From Morinoia aosen (lineage: Eukaryota > Arthropoda > Malacostraca > Amphipoda > Talitridae): a stretch of 64,000 nt of DNA. Positions 21,668-32,304 of the stretch are shown in pieces (the first letter of the stretch is position 1; every line of letters begins with the position of its first letter). The DNA lies in the NCBI GenBank assembly GCA_030386875.1, contig CM059580.1, positions 3,190,838 to 3,254,837 of the forward strand, in the 5' to 3' direction. The position numbers were made by a program, and so were the translations under genes. Below the pieces are notes generated by a model. The model saw only the letters and a list, made by a program, of their open reading frames with translations. It was not told the origin of the DNA and did no database searches.

Positions 21668-22235
21668 GCTCCATTTCCGGCTTGCCATTTCCGGCCAGCC
21701 ATTTCCGGCCAGCCATTTCCGGCCAGTCATTTCCGGCCAGTCATTTCCGGCCAGCCATTTCCGGCCAGCCATTTCTGGCTTGCCATTTCTGGCTTGCCAT
21801 TTCTGGCTTGCCATTTCCGGCTTGCCATTTCCGGCTTGCCATTTCCGGCTTGCCATTTCCGGCTTGCCATTTCCGGCTTGCCATTTCCGGCTTGCCATTT
21901 CCGGCTTGCCATTTCCGGCTTGCCATTTCCGGCTTGCCATTTCCGGCTTGCCATGTCAGGCTTGCCTTTTCTGGCTTGCCTTTCCCGGCCTGCCATTTCC
22001 AGCTTGCCTTTTCCGGCCTGCCATTTCCGGCTTGCCTTTTCCGGCTTGCCTTTTCCGGCTTGCCTTTTCCGGCCTGCCTTTTCCGGCCTGCCTTTTCCGG
22101 CCTGCCTTTTCCGGCTTGCCTTTTCCGGCCTGCCATTTCCGGCTTGCCTTTTCCGGCTTGCCTTTTCCGGCTTGCCTTTTCCGGCCTGCCTTTTCCGGCT
22201 TGCCTTTTCCGGCCTGCCATTTCCAGCTTGCTATT
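21668..22235. repeat. 14-bp TTCCGGCTTGCCAT minisatellite
   Basis: About 40 units. GCCAGCCATTTCCG forms lie at the left, GCTTGCCATTTCCG in the centre and GCCTGCCTTTTCCG/GCTTGCCTTTTCCG at the right. Open frames on both strands are repeat-derived. Confidence 0.95.
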
Positions 22236-25200
22236 TTTCTGATCGCTATTTATTTTTTTTTGTGAATTGCAAACACGATTGACATCGTACTGATAAATTG
22301 CAGACACGATCTATGGGACTAATTTCCTGTAGAAATTACGACATTGGAGGCTAATCACGACTGCAGGTACGATTTGCGCTCATGATTTATTTCTAAAAAC
22401 GAATCGTAAAGGGCACCACGATTGATGTGATTGAATAAATAAATAAATAATTCGGAAAAACTGAATTTTTTTATTCCTTTTCGCTGTCAAACTCGCGCTT
22501 AGGAATTGTTTGCTTTGTTATTCCTTGTGTTTATTGAATATTAATATTTATATTATATTCATTGAAGTTTCTATTTGAACTGCAGACTCGATTTGGATTT
22601 TGTATTTGAACTGCAGACTCGATTTGGATTTTGTATTTGAACTGCAGACTCGATTTGGATTTTGTATTTGAATTGCAGACACGATTTGGATTTTGTATTT
22701 GGACTGCAGACACGATTTGGATTTTATATTTGAACTGCAGACTCGATTTGGATTTTGTATTTGAATTGCAGACACGATTTGGATTTTGTATTTGGACTGC
22801 AGACACGATTTGGATTTTGTATTTTAACTGCAGACACGATTTGGATTTTGTATTTGAACTGCAGACACGATTTGGATTTTGTATTTTAACTGCAGACACG
22901 ATTTGGATTTTGTATTTGAACTGCAGACACGATTTGGATTTTGTATTTTAACTGCAGACACGATTTGGATTTTGTATTTTAACTGCAGACACGATTTGGA
23001 TTTTGTATTTGGACTGCAGACACGATTTGGATTTTATATTTGAACTGCAGACACGATTTGGATTTTGTATTTTAACTGCAGACACGATTTGGATTTTGTA
23101 TTTTAACTGCAGACACGATTTGAATTTTGTATTTGGACTGCAGACACGATTTGGATTTTATATTTGAACTGCAGACACGATTTGGATTTTGTATTTGAAT
23201 TGCAGACACGATTTGAAGCTTATATCAAAACTGCAGATACGATTTGAAGTTATATTTAAACTGCAGACACGATTTGATATATGAACTGCAGACATGATTT
23301 GAAGTTTATGTGTGAACTGCAGATACGATTTAATATATATATATAAACTGCAGATACGATTTGAAACCTGTCATTGAACTGCAGGAACGATTTGAGGTTT
23401 AAATTTGAATTGCAGACACGATTTGGAACCCGTTATTGAACTGCAGGCACGATTCGAAATCCGTTATTGAACTGCAGACACAATTTGAAGTTGATATTTG
23501 CAATGCAGATACGATTGGAAGTTGCTATTTGAAATGCAGACACGATTTGAAGATAATACTTGAACTGTATAAACAACTTAAGATTTGATTCAGTTGCAGA
23601 CACGATTTGAAGCCTGTTATTGAATTGCAGACAGGATTTGAAGCATATTATTGAGCTGCAGACACGATTTGAAGCCTATTATTGAGCTGCAGACACGATT
23701 TGAAGCCTATTATTGAGCTGCAGACACGATTTGAAGCCTATTATTGAGCTGCAGACACGATTTGAAGCCTATTATTGAGCTGCAGACACGATTTGAAGCC
23801 TATTATTGAGCTGCAGACACGATTTGAAGCCTATTATTGAGCTGCAGACACGATTTGAAGCCTATTATTGAGCTGCAGACACGATTTGAAGCCTATTATT
23901 GAGCTGCAGACACGATTTGAAGCCTATTATTGAGCTGCAGACACGATTTGAAGCCTATTATTGAGCAGCAGACACAATTTGAAGCCTATTATTGAGCTGC
24001 AGACACGATTTGAAGCCTATTATTGAGCTGCAGACATGATTTGAAACCTATTATTGAGCTGCAGACACGATTTTAAGCCTATTATTGAGCTGCAGACACG
24101 ATTTGAAGCCTATTATTGAGCTGCAGACACGATTTGAAGCCTATTATTGAGCTGCAGACATGATTGAAACCTATTATTGAGCGGCAGACACGATTTGAAG
24201 CATATTATTGAGCTGCAGACACGATTTGAAGCCTATTATTGAGCTGCAGACACGATTTGAAGCCTATTATTGAGCTGCAGACACGATTTGAAGCCTATTA
24301 TTGAGCTGCAGACACGATTTGAAGCCTATTATTGAGCTGCAGACACGATTTGAAGCCTATTATTGAGCTGCAGACACGATTTGAAGCCTATTATTGAGCT
24401 GCAGACACGATTTAAAGCCTATTATTGAGCTGCAGACACGATTTGAAGCCTATTATTGAGCTGCAGACACGATTTGAAGCCTATTATTGAGCTGCAGACA
24501 CGATTTGAAGCCTATTATTGAGCTGCAGACACGATTTGAAGCCTATTATTGAGCTGCAGATATGATTTGAAACCTATTATTGAGCTGCAGACACGATTTA
24601 CAATCTATTATGGAGAAGCAAACATGATTTGACAGTTTGATTCAGTTGCAGACACGACTTGAAATTCATATTCGAATTGCACACACGATTCGAAGTTTCA
24701 TTCAGATGCATACATGATTTGGAATTTGAATTAGTTGTAGAGAGGTTTTGGATTTTGAAGTTGGACTACAGACACCATTTAAATTTTGGGATTGAATTGC
24801 TGACACGATGTGAAGCCTATTACGGAATTGCAGACATGATTTTAATTTCATTTTTGAATGCAGATACGATTTCAATTTTCTATACACGTTCAAAATTGAA
24901 TTGATTTGCAGACACGATTCAAAGTAATGGTGGAACTGCAGACACGATTCAAAGTAATGGTGGAACTGCAGACACGATTCAAAGTAATGGTGGAACTGCA
25001 GACACAATTCAAAGTAATGAAACTGCAGACATAATTCAAAGTTCATATTGGAACTGAAAACACGATTTGATGTTCACTATGGAACTGCAGACACGATTCT
25101 GTGTTCATAATAGAACTGCCGACACGATTCTATGTTCATAATGGCACTGCCGATACGATTCAATGTTCATAATGAACTGAGACACGATTCTGTGTTCATT

Positions 25201-26690
25201 ATGGAACTGCAGACACGATTCTGAGTTCATAATGGAACTGCAGACACGATTCTGAGTTCATAATGGAACTGCAGACACGATTCTGAGTTCATAATGGAAC
25301 TGCAGACACGATTCTGAGTTCATAATGGAACTGCAGACATGATTCTGAGTTCATAATGGAACTGCAGACACGATTCGAAGTTCATAATGGAACTGCAGAC
25401 ACGATTCATTGTTCATAATGGAACTGCAGACACGATTCATTGTTCATAATGGAACTGCAGACACGATTCATTGTTCATAATGGAACTGCAGACACGATTC
25501 ATTGTTCATAATGGAACTGCAGACACGATTCTGAGTTCATAATGGAACTGCAGACACGATTCTGAGTTCATAATGGAACTGCAGACATGATTCTGAGTTC
25601 ATAATGGAACTGCAGACATGATTCTGAGTTCATAATGGAACTGCAGACACGATTCGAAGTTCATAATGGAACTGTAGACACGATTCGAAGTTCATAATGG
25701 AACTGCAGACACGATTCATTGTTCATAATGGAACTGCAGACACGATTCATTGTTCATAATGGAACTGCAGACACGGTTGGAAGTTCATAATAGAATTGCA
25801 GACACGATTGGAAGTTCATAATAGAATTGCAGACACGATTAGAAGTTCATAATGGCACTGCAGACACGGTTGGAAGTTCATAATAGAATTGCAGACACGA
25901 TTGGAAGTTCATAATGGCACTGCAGACACGATTGGAAGTTCATAATGGCACTGCAGACACGATTGGAAGTTCATAATTGAATTCCAGACACGATTGGAAG
26001 TTCATAATAAAATTGCAGACACGATTGGAAGTTCATAATGGCACTGCAGACACGATTGGAAGTTCATAATGGCACTGCAGACACGATTGGAAGTTCATAA
26101 TAGAATTGCAGACACGATTGGAAGTTCATAATAGAATTGCAGACACGATTGGAAGTTCATAATGGCACTGCAGACACGATTGGAAGTTCATAATGGCACT
26201 GCAGACACGATTGGAAGTTCATAATAGAATTGCAGACACGATTGGAAGTTCATAATAGAATTGCAGACACGATTGGAAGTTCATAATGGCACTGCAGACA
26301 CGATTGGAAGTTCATTATAGAATTGCAGACACGATTGGAAGTTCATAATGGCACTGCAGACACGATTGGAAGTTCATAATAGAATTGCAGACACGATTGG
26401 AAGTTCATAATGGCACTGCAGACACGATTGGAAGTTCATAATGGCATTGCAGACACGATTCGAAGTTCATAATAGAATTGCAGACACGATTTGAAGTTCA
26501 TAAAGGAACTGCAGACACGATTGGAAGTTCATAATGGAACTGCAGACACGATTCGAAGTTCATAATAGAATTGCAGACATGATTGGAAGTTCATAATAGA
26601 ATTGCAGACACGATTGGAAGTTCATTATAGAATTGCAGACACGATTTGAAGTTCATAAAGGAACTGCAGGCACGATTCAAAGTTAATCAT
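22236..26690. repeat. 4.1-kb satellite with conserved TGCAGACACGATT core
   Basis: More than 130 units of about 29-33 bp occupy 22,568-26,690; degenerate TGCARACACGAT-like precursors start at about 22,265. Every unit keeps the core CTGCAGACACGATT, but the other half differs by block. It is TGGATTTTGTATTTGAA at 22,568-23,215, TGAAGCCTATTATTGAG at about 23,630-24,580, CTGAGTTCATAATGGAA or CATTGTTCATAATGGAA at 25,080-25,770, and GGAAGTTCATAATAGAATT or AATGGCACT at 25,770-26,640. Uneven conservation inside the unit is unusual for neutral satellite evolution. Confidence 0.95.
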
Positions 26691-26854
26691 AATGGAGATT
26701 AAATTAACCAGTCCTGTTGATATAATTGACTAAACTTGCAGATGGAGATCCACTTCACCAAAAAATAACCTAGCAACATACTCTCAAGTTACGTAATGTA
26801 TCCTTCCTTTATATGAACAAGTACGGGTTGCTGTAGGTTGATTTTACCCCGCAG

Positions 26855-27039
26855 CCCGTGGAGGCGCGGTCTGGCAAGGTGCCCCCACCGCCTCCCCCGC
26901 CCCCGCCACCCGCGCCCCCGCCCCCGTCGGTGACGTCGCAGCGCTACGTCGTCACGACGCCCTTCACGACGCCGGGGGGCCTCAGGGTGGCTGTGGGGGA
27001 CGCCTTCGTGCTCCTCACCACGTCTGCTGCAGCGCCGCC
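26855..27039 (+). CDS. unc-89: unc-89/obscurin exon A: proline-rich stretch and first half of SH3
   Basis: The acceptor ATTTTACCCCGCAG (ends 26,854) opens the exon in phase 0 with codons for PVEARSGKV, a run of about ten prolines (PPPPPPPPPPAPPPPS) and SQRYVVTTPFTTPGGLRVAV, then GDAFVLLTTSAAAP. The last part reads as the N-terminal half of an SH3 domain (RT loop and the GDxxxLL strand). Unc-89/obscurin is a giant M-line protein of striated muscle whose invertebrate forms carry SH3-DH-PH at the N-terminus. The donor I chose is GCC|GTCAGT (27,040), leaving phase 2, which fits both exon B and exon C. GC content is far higher than in the surrounding DNA, as for the other exons. The protein start must lie upstream and I could not find it. 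The gene identity rests mainly on exons E-G. Confidence 0.68.
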
Positions 27040-27049
27040 GTCAGTAGCG

Positions 27050-27605
27050 CTTGAGGGGTTCTTCAGTTTTTTGGAGGGTCTTTAGATTTATGGGTCGTCA
27101 GGTTTTTGGGGTCTTCAGTTTATTGGAGGGCTTTCTGATTTTTTGGGGGTCTTCAGCTTTTTGGGGGTCTTCAGTTTATTGGGGGGTCTTCAGTTTGTTG
27201 GGGTCTTCAGTTTATTGGAGTCTTCTATTTTTTGGAGGGTTTTCGGATTTTTTGGGGGTCTTCAGCTTTTTGGGGGTCTTCAGTTTATTGGGGGGTCTTC
27301 AGTTTGTTGGGGTCTTCAGTTTATTGGAGTCTTCTATTTTTTGGAGGGTTTTCGGATTTTTTGGGGGTCTTCAGCTTTTTGGGGGTCTTCAGTTTATTGG
27401 GGGGTCTTCAGTTTGTTGGGGTCTTCAGTTTATTGGAGTCTTCTATTTTTTGGAGGGTTTTCGGATTTTTTGGGGGTCTTCAGCTTTTTGGGGGTCTTCA
27501 GTTTATTGGGGGTCTTCTGTTCTTTGGGGATGTTCAAGTTTTTGAGGGGTATTCATGATCTTTTGGGGGTCTGCTGTTATTTTTTTGGGGGGGGATTCAG
27601 GGGGT
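27050..27605. repeat. Intron A-B repeat (GGGGGTCTTCAGTTTATTG; 109-bp higher-order unit)
   Basis: Short units of GGGGTCTTCAGTTTATTG are arranged in a 109-bp block repeated about 3.5 times (starts near 27,139, 27,248, 27,357 and 27,466). The first degenerate units begin about ten bases inside the intron, immediately after the exon A donor. Confidence 0.9.
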
Positions 27606-27612
27606 TGTCACC

Positions 27613-27715
27613 TACATGTTGCCACCTCCACGTGTTGCCACCTCCACGTGTTGCCACCTCCACGTGTTGCCACCTCCACGTGTTGCCACCTCCACGTGTT
27701 GCCACCGCCTCCGTT
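27613..27715. repeat. 16-bp CACCTCCACGTGTTGC repeat abutting an acceptor
   Basis: Six units run directly into the exon B acceptor (CTCCGTTTCAG). Each carries a CACGTG E-box palindrome, so six E-boxes sit within 100 bp. Confidence 0.93.
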
Positions 27716-27719
27716 TCAG

Positions 27720-27875
27720 GTCGCTGAGGCTGGACGAGGAGGCGGAGGCGCGGCTGCTGGACAACACGGCCGCCAAGCACAAGATGGCAATTAGGCCTAA
27801 AAAAACTAGGCCTGACTCGCGCTCCGCTGCTGCCTCCCCCGCACCGCCCCCCGACCCCGCACCCTACGACGAAGA
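27720..27875 (+). CDS. unc-89: unc-89 exon B: charged linker or cassette exon, symmetric phase 2-2
   Basis: The acceptor CCGTTTCAG is followed by one base completing a codon, then SLRLDEEAEARLLDNTAAKH, KMAIRPKKTRPDSR and a Pro/Ala tail ending PAPYDEE. The donor GAAGA|GTGCGT at 27,876 leaves phase 2. Both ends are phase 2, so the 156-nt exon can be included or skipped without changing frame. Its position, between the two halves of the SH3 domain, is odd: included, it would insert 52 residues into the domain. The sequence looks like a helical acidic/basic linker and would suit the region between SH3 and DH better. The phase would equally fit between exons D and E. Assignment to this gene is by position, phase and GC content; I recognise no domain. 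Confidence 0.55.
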
Positions 27876-28215
27876 GTGCGTATATTACATTCATTTCACT
27901 ATATATATTTGATATGTATGGTTAGTTATGTACACGACGAAAAGTGGATCTACTACATTTATTTCAATATGAATACACATATATATATTTAGTATGTATA
28001 ATGAGTTATATATACGATGAAGAGTTCGTTATATATATATATATATTTGATATGTATATTTAGTTATATATACGATGAAGAGTACGTCTGTTACATTTCT
28101 TTCAATATGTATATGTATAGGTATGGATTTATATTTGTAGGTATAGATATATAAGTAGAAATATGGATATAGAAAGATGTAGTTAGATATATATATATAT
28201 GTACAGGTATAGATA
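27876..28215. repeat. Donor-derived degenerate repeat, intron B-C
   Basis: Copies of the exon B end plus donor (TACGACGAAGAGTGCG at 27,865) recur as TACACGACGAAAAGTGG (27,931), TACGATGAAGAGTTCG (about 28,013) and TACGATGAAGAGTACG (28,071). Each is followed by TATTACATTTATTTCAATATG-like or TA-rich sequence. Units are 58-80 bp and diverged. The stretch ends in TA-rich microsatellite. Confidence 0.7.
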
Positions 28216-28226
28216 CAGATATAGAT

Positions 28227-28585
28227 CCCCTGAAGGGGATACAACTATTGTATCTATGGGAATTCGCGCTCCCAGGGGGACTATGTGAGGTCCCGAGCAC
28301 AAGGTTAGGTAGGCTTTCATTTTTTTAAAATACCATAGGTTTTTGTTTTGTTACGGACCATCTTTTTTCGGTTGACTGCTGTCCTGTTTTTCAGCACCTA
28401 TTGCGTTCTTCTTCTACTTTTGTCTTGTTTCATGAACTTCTTTCTTAGCTTACTGTTTCTGTGCACCTTGTGCGTAGATTCCGCGTTCCCTCAACTCCAT
28501 ACTAAATGGTGCCTTTCTCCTTCCTCTCTTAGGTACGCTATTTTTAGCGGTAAGGGAGGCTCACACCAGCATCTAATCTAATCTT
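28227..28585 (+). repeat. R1 dispersed repeat, full-length copy
   Basis: Complete from the 5' hairpin boxes (CCCCTGAAGGGG, GATACAACTATTGTATC, GGGAATTCGCGCTCCC) to a CATCTAATCTAATC tail. It lies in the unc-89 intron between exons B and C. Confidence 0.88.
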
Positions 28586-29035
28586 TTGCAAAAGTGTGTT
28601 CGTGATAAAAAAAATATGCCATTTTTCCAAAACAAAAAAACAACAACCGCTAATCGTTCAAAACGTCATTGATTCTTAATAAATAAATATGAAATACTTC
28701 ATAAAAAAAAGCGTTTTCGAGCGCTTGATATGGCACGGAACGTCATCATTCAACGATGAATTCCTGCCGAGTTCTCAAGGGAGTTTTTGGAATGGTTTAA
28801 TCCTTTTAAGCAATTAATTTAATTAAAATCGAATGATTTAATGGAAATTTTTGGAAAGGTTGAGAAACCGCTGCGTGGTTACGACGCTTCTCAAAAACTG
28901 TAATAATGTCCTATGGAAAAAAAAATTCATTAAAGTCAAAGTCGGTTGACTGCCATTTATGGTCGTGGACGCCCCTTAATACTTTGGGAGGCCATATATG
29001 GTAGTGGACGCCCCTAACAGCTTGTGTCGTTGCCA
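28586..29035. other. Intron sequence, nothing recognised
   Basis: AT-rich, without repeats or coding signal. Confidence 0.5.
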
Positions 29036-29272
29036 AATTTTGTGATGGACAGTCCTGCCAAATTTTGTGATGGACAGTCCTGCCAAATTTTGTGATGGAC
29101 AGTCCTGCCAAATTTTGTGATGGACAGTCCTGCCAAATTTTGTGATGGACAGTCCTGCCAAATTTTGTGATGGACAGTCCTGCCAAATTTTGTGATGGAC
29201 AGTCCTGCCAAATTTTGTGATGGACAGTCCTGCCAAATTTTGTGATGGACAGTCCTGCCAAATTTTGTGACA
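29036..29272. repeat. 25-bp minisatellite (CAAATTTTGTGATGGACAGT)
   Basis: Nine to ten near-identical units. Open minus-strand frames are repeat-derived. Confidence 0.95.
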
Positions 29273-29802
29273 GGCAGGCGTGCCAAAACTGGACACATCA
29301 GAACGGAGGCGTCTGAGTTGTAAAGGTCCTGTCATGGTGTGGGGTGCCGACATTGCATTCAGTAGAGTTTCACTATTACAATCATTACAAGGAGCTAATA
29401 CAATGAATAGGACGAGATACAATTATTTGTGGGCCTGAATTTATTCGATGACATTTAGGGTGCCTTATTGGAACTTTATTCTGTTTACAATTCCAAATGT
29501 CGTGTGAAATATAACAATGAACTAAACCAAACGAGAAGTTTTCACTTTCTAATCGAACGAGGATGGGAAAAGGAATTAGAAAACTTTAGGTAATTCGTAT
29601 ATAATTACTTCTAGGTAATTCGTATACAATAACTTTTAGGTAATTCGAATATAATTACTTGTAGGTAATTCGTGTACAATTACTTTTAGGTAATTCGTGT
29701 ATAATTACTTGTAGGTTACTGATACGTAATTACTTGTAGGTTACTTATGCATAATTACTTCTAAGTAACTGCTAAGTATTCTAAAGACCCGGCACATGAC
29801 AG
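29273..29802. repeat. Intron with TAGGTAATTCGTATATAATT repeat
   Basis: 29,273-29,585 shows nothing recognisable. 29,588-29,765 holds about seven degenerate 26-27-bp units of TAGGTAATTCGTATATAATT plus ACTT. It ends at the acceptor CACATGACAG (29,802). Confidence 0.8.
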
Positions 29803-29876
29803 GTACCTCCTGCAGTCTCTGGACGGCAAGACGAGCGTGTGGCTGCCGAAGTATGTGGTGACCCTCGATACTTCCG
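29803..29876 (+). CDS. unc-89: unc-89 exon C: second half of SH3
   Basis: The exon starts in phase 2 and encodes YLLQSLDGKTSVWLPKYV then VTLDTS. This is the C-terminal half of an SH3 domain: the strand before the DGK turn, the conserved W-L-P-x-x-Y ligand-groove motif and the last strand. Joined directly to exon A, it gives GDAFVLL-TTSAAAPP-YLLQSLDG with normal SH3 length (about 57 residues). The exon ends ACT TCC G with the strong donor GTGAGT (29,877), phase 1, matching exon D. The 21-bp array that follows repeats the last seven exonic bases and the donor many times, so the exact exon end used in vivo could vary. The GW of typical SH3 domains is VW here. Confidence 0.75.
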
Positions 29877-30617
29877 GTGAGTGGCGCCCACTTCCGGTGA
29901 GTGGCCCCACACTTCCGGTGAGTGGCCCCCCACTTCCGGTGAGTGGCCCCCCACTTCCGGTGAGTGGCCCTCCACTTCCGGTGAGTGGCCCCCCACTTCC
30001 GGTGAGTGGTCCCCCACTTCCGGTGAGTGGTCCCCCACTTCCGGTGAGTGACCCTCGATACTTCCGGTGAGTGGCGCCCACTTCCGGTGAGTGGCCCCCA
30101 CTTCCGGTGAGTGGCCCCCCACTTCCGGTGAGTGGCCCCCCACTTCCGGTGAGTGGCCCCCCACTTCCGGTGAGTGGCCCCCCACTTCCGGTGAGTGCCC
30201 CCCACTTCCGGTGAGTGGCCCTCCACTTCCGGTGAGTGGCCCTCCACTTCTGGTGAGTGGCCCCCCACTTCCGGTGAGTGGCCCCCCACTTCCGGTGAGT
30301 GGCCCCCCACTTCCGGTGAGTGGCCCCCCACTTCCGGTGAGTGTCCCCCCACTTCCGGTGAGTGGCCCTCCACTTCCGGTGAGTGGCCCCCCACTTCCGG
30401 TGAGTGGCCCCCCACTTCCGGTGAGTGGCCCCCCACTTCCGGTGAGTGGCCCTCCACTTCCGGTGAGTGGCCCTCCACTTCCGGTGAGTGGCCCTCCACT
30501 TCCGGTGAGTGGCCCTCCACTTCCGGTGAGTGGCCCTCCACTTCCGGTGAGTGGCCCTCCACTTCCGGTGAGTGGCCCTCCACTTCCGGTGAGTGGCCCT
30601 CCACTTCCGGTGAGTGG
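29870..30617. repeat. 21-bp splice-donor minisatellite, about 35 copies
   Basis: The unit is ACTTCCGGTGAGTGGCCCCC plus C. Its first seven bases are the end of exon C and the next eight are the intron start, so every unit holds a consensus 5' splice site (CCG|GTGAGT). At 30,048-30,070 a longer stretch of exon C (GTGACCCTCGATACTTCCG plus donor) reappears. This shows that a segment of about 190 bp including exon sequence was itself duplicated. Because 21 is a multiple of 3, use of a later donor can add TSGEWPP heptads. Confidence 0.95.
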
Positions 30618-30860
30618 CAAGGGTTCTTCCGACTCCATCTAAATAGTTTTTATGAATAAGATTGACGTTTATAAATCTAATTTTTCTTCCCCCCGCGGCT
30701 TAGCAAGGTAATCTGAGTTATACTGTTATGGTTCTTGTTATTTTTGAATGAAGATTTCTTCATGTTATTGTTAGTGAATATGCATTAGTGCACGTATATG
30801 TGATCCCAGAAAATGCATGTTTAAATGAATTTTTGCTTGAGCCTGAGCTACCTCAACATG
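30618..30860. other. Intron sequence, nothing recognised
   Basis: No repeat or coding signal. Confidence 0.5.
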
Positions 30861-31030
30861 GATGTTCCAAAGAGAGGAAGGTGCCTTTCAGCAAAAAGTT
30901 AAGGGAACGGGGAATCTATGCTCAAAAACAGGACAGCAGTCAACCGAAAAAAGATGGTCCGTAGCAAAACAAAAACCTATTCTATTTCTACACAAGGAAG
31001 GCCTACCTAACCCTCAGCTCGGGACCTCAC
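30861..31030 (-). repeat. R1 dispersed repeat, minus strand, internally deleted
   Basis: Reads in the minus direction from GGTCCCGAGCTGAGGG through GTAGAAATAGAATAGG and CGGTTGACTGCTGTCC. A deletion then joins it to the 3' GAATCTATGC/CCTTCCTC region. Confidence 0.8.
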
Positions 31031-31189
31031 GTCTTTTACTCTTCACAATCTTTCAATAACTCTAACGAATTAGTTCATTGTATGTTAATTTATGCATCTT
31101 CATACAATACATAAAAGTCCAACGCTCGCATGACTCAACGCTCGAGTATCGGCCTTATTTTCTGTTGATGTTTGCGAATGAAAACGAGT

Positions 31190-31290
31190 TGTGCATAGAT
31201 TCCCCGTTATCTAAACTTCATAGTGAAAAGTGACTTCCTCCTTCCTCTCTTGGTAGCACCTTAGTTGGGGCTTGTACCTCTTAAACTAAC
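31190..31290 (+). repeat. R1 3' fragment
   Basis: GTTGTGCATAGATTCCCCGT to CTTAAACTAACATATGG matches the R1 3' end. Confidence 0.65.
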
Positions 31291-31380
31291 ATATGGAATA
31301 ATAATAATTATGTAAATAATATTAAAGATATGCCTGGCAATGATATTGAAAACAGTATTAATTTGCTATCAACGCGCAGG

Positions 31381-31408
31381 ATGGCAACACTCAGTGTTGC
31401 CATCCCGC
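31381..31408. other. Perfect 13-bp-stem palindrome GGATGGCAACACT/AGTGTTGCCATCC
   Basis: The two arms are separated by one base and flanked by CGCGC on both sides. The arm contains the same CGCGC-GATGGCAACAC motif that forms the 30-bp array at 41.7-43.6 kb. Confidence 0.8.
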
Positions 31409-31470
31409 GCGCTGTCCACGAGAAGACCTAACGTTCCACGGTGATCTCTGACACTCCACATGTTCCCCAG

Positions 31471-31663
31471 CGCCCCCACCGCCGCCCCCACCGCCCCCCG
31501 CCCCCAAGCGCCCTGCGGAGGACGAGGTGGGGCCGCTGCCCCCCGGGGGGGACGCCCTCAGGGCTGCCATGCTGGCCGAGATCCGCAGTTTTCAGCCCAA
31601 GAAGAAGAGGAGCAGTTCAAAACTCGGGCCCAGCCCTGAGGAGGAGGCTAGGACCAAGCGCAG
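31471..31663 (+). CDS. unc-89: unc-89 exon D: proline-rich and basic linker between SH3 and DH
   Basis: The acceptor ACATGTTCCCCAG (ends 31,470) opens phase 1. With the G left by exon C it reads A, then PPPPPPPPP, APKRPAEDEVGPLPPGGD, ALRAAMLAEIRSFQPKKKR and SSSKLGPSPEEEARTKR. ALRAAMLAEIRSF resembles a short WH2-like helix found in actin-binding proteins, but I would not call it on this alone. The donor CGCAG|GTGGGG (31,664) leaves phase 2, matching exon E. GC is high, and the poly-proline at the exon start mirrors exon A. It is most likely a flexible linker with possible SH3- or actin-ligand properties. The gene is assigned through phase continuity with C and E. Confidence 0.65.
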
Positions 31664-31875
31664 GTGGGGCAAGTGGTGGAAATGGGGCAAGGGGACAAGT
31701 AGGGGTAATGTGGGGCAAGTTTGAGGCAATTAGATGTAATGTGGGACAAGTAGGAGTAAAGTGGGGAAAGTTTGAGCCAAGTAAGGTTAATGTGGGGCAA
31801 GTTTTGGGGCAAGCAGGGCAAGAAGTATGTGTGAGGGGCAATTGAAGCAAGGAAGGTGTGTGGCAAGTTTGGGGC
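31664..31875. repeat. Donor-derived GTGGGGCAAGT repeat, intron D-E start
   Basis: From the first intron base, degenerate units of GTGGGGCAAGTTTGAGG or GTGGGACAAGTAGGAGTAA repeat about ten times. The unit begins with the donor (GTGGGG). Confidence 0.8.
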
Positions 31876-31880
31876 AAGTG

Positions 31881-32240
31881 CCCCTCAGGGGGACACAACT
31901 ATTGTATCTATGGGAATTACCGCTCCCAGGGGGACTATGTGAGGTCCCGAGCTGAGAGTTAGGTAGGCCTACCTTGTGTAGAAATAGAATAGGTTTTTGT
32001 TTTGTTACGGACCATCTTTTTTCGGTTGACTGCTGTCCTGTTTTTCAGCACCTATTGCTTTCTTATTCAATTTTCATATTGTTTCATTAACTTCTTTTTC
32101 AACTTTTTGTTTCTATGCCTCTTCTGCATGGATTCCCCATTCTCTCATCTCCATACTAAATGGTGCCTTCCTCCTTCCTCTCATCGATACGCTCGTTCTT
32201 GTAGCGGTTAGAGAGGCTTAAACACATATAATTTTATTTT
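31881..32240 (+). repeat. R1 dispersed repeat, full-length copy
   Basis: 5' hairpin boxes CCCCTCAGGGGG and ACAACTATTGTATC, the shared middle, and a diverged 3' half (TTATTCAATTTTCATATTG) ending GAGGCTTAAACACATATAAT. Confidence 0.87.
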
Positions 32241-32304
32241 TCTTGATGTGTTGCCATCATCGGATTGCTTCCATTATTTGTTTTCTCGCTGTTCCCTATT
32301 TTAT

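Noticed and set aside
22568..26690. CRISPR-like alternation of a constant box and variable spacers
   Set aside because: The variable parts are themselves repeated in blocks and the host is eukaryotic; it is a satellite.
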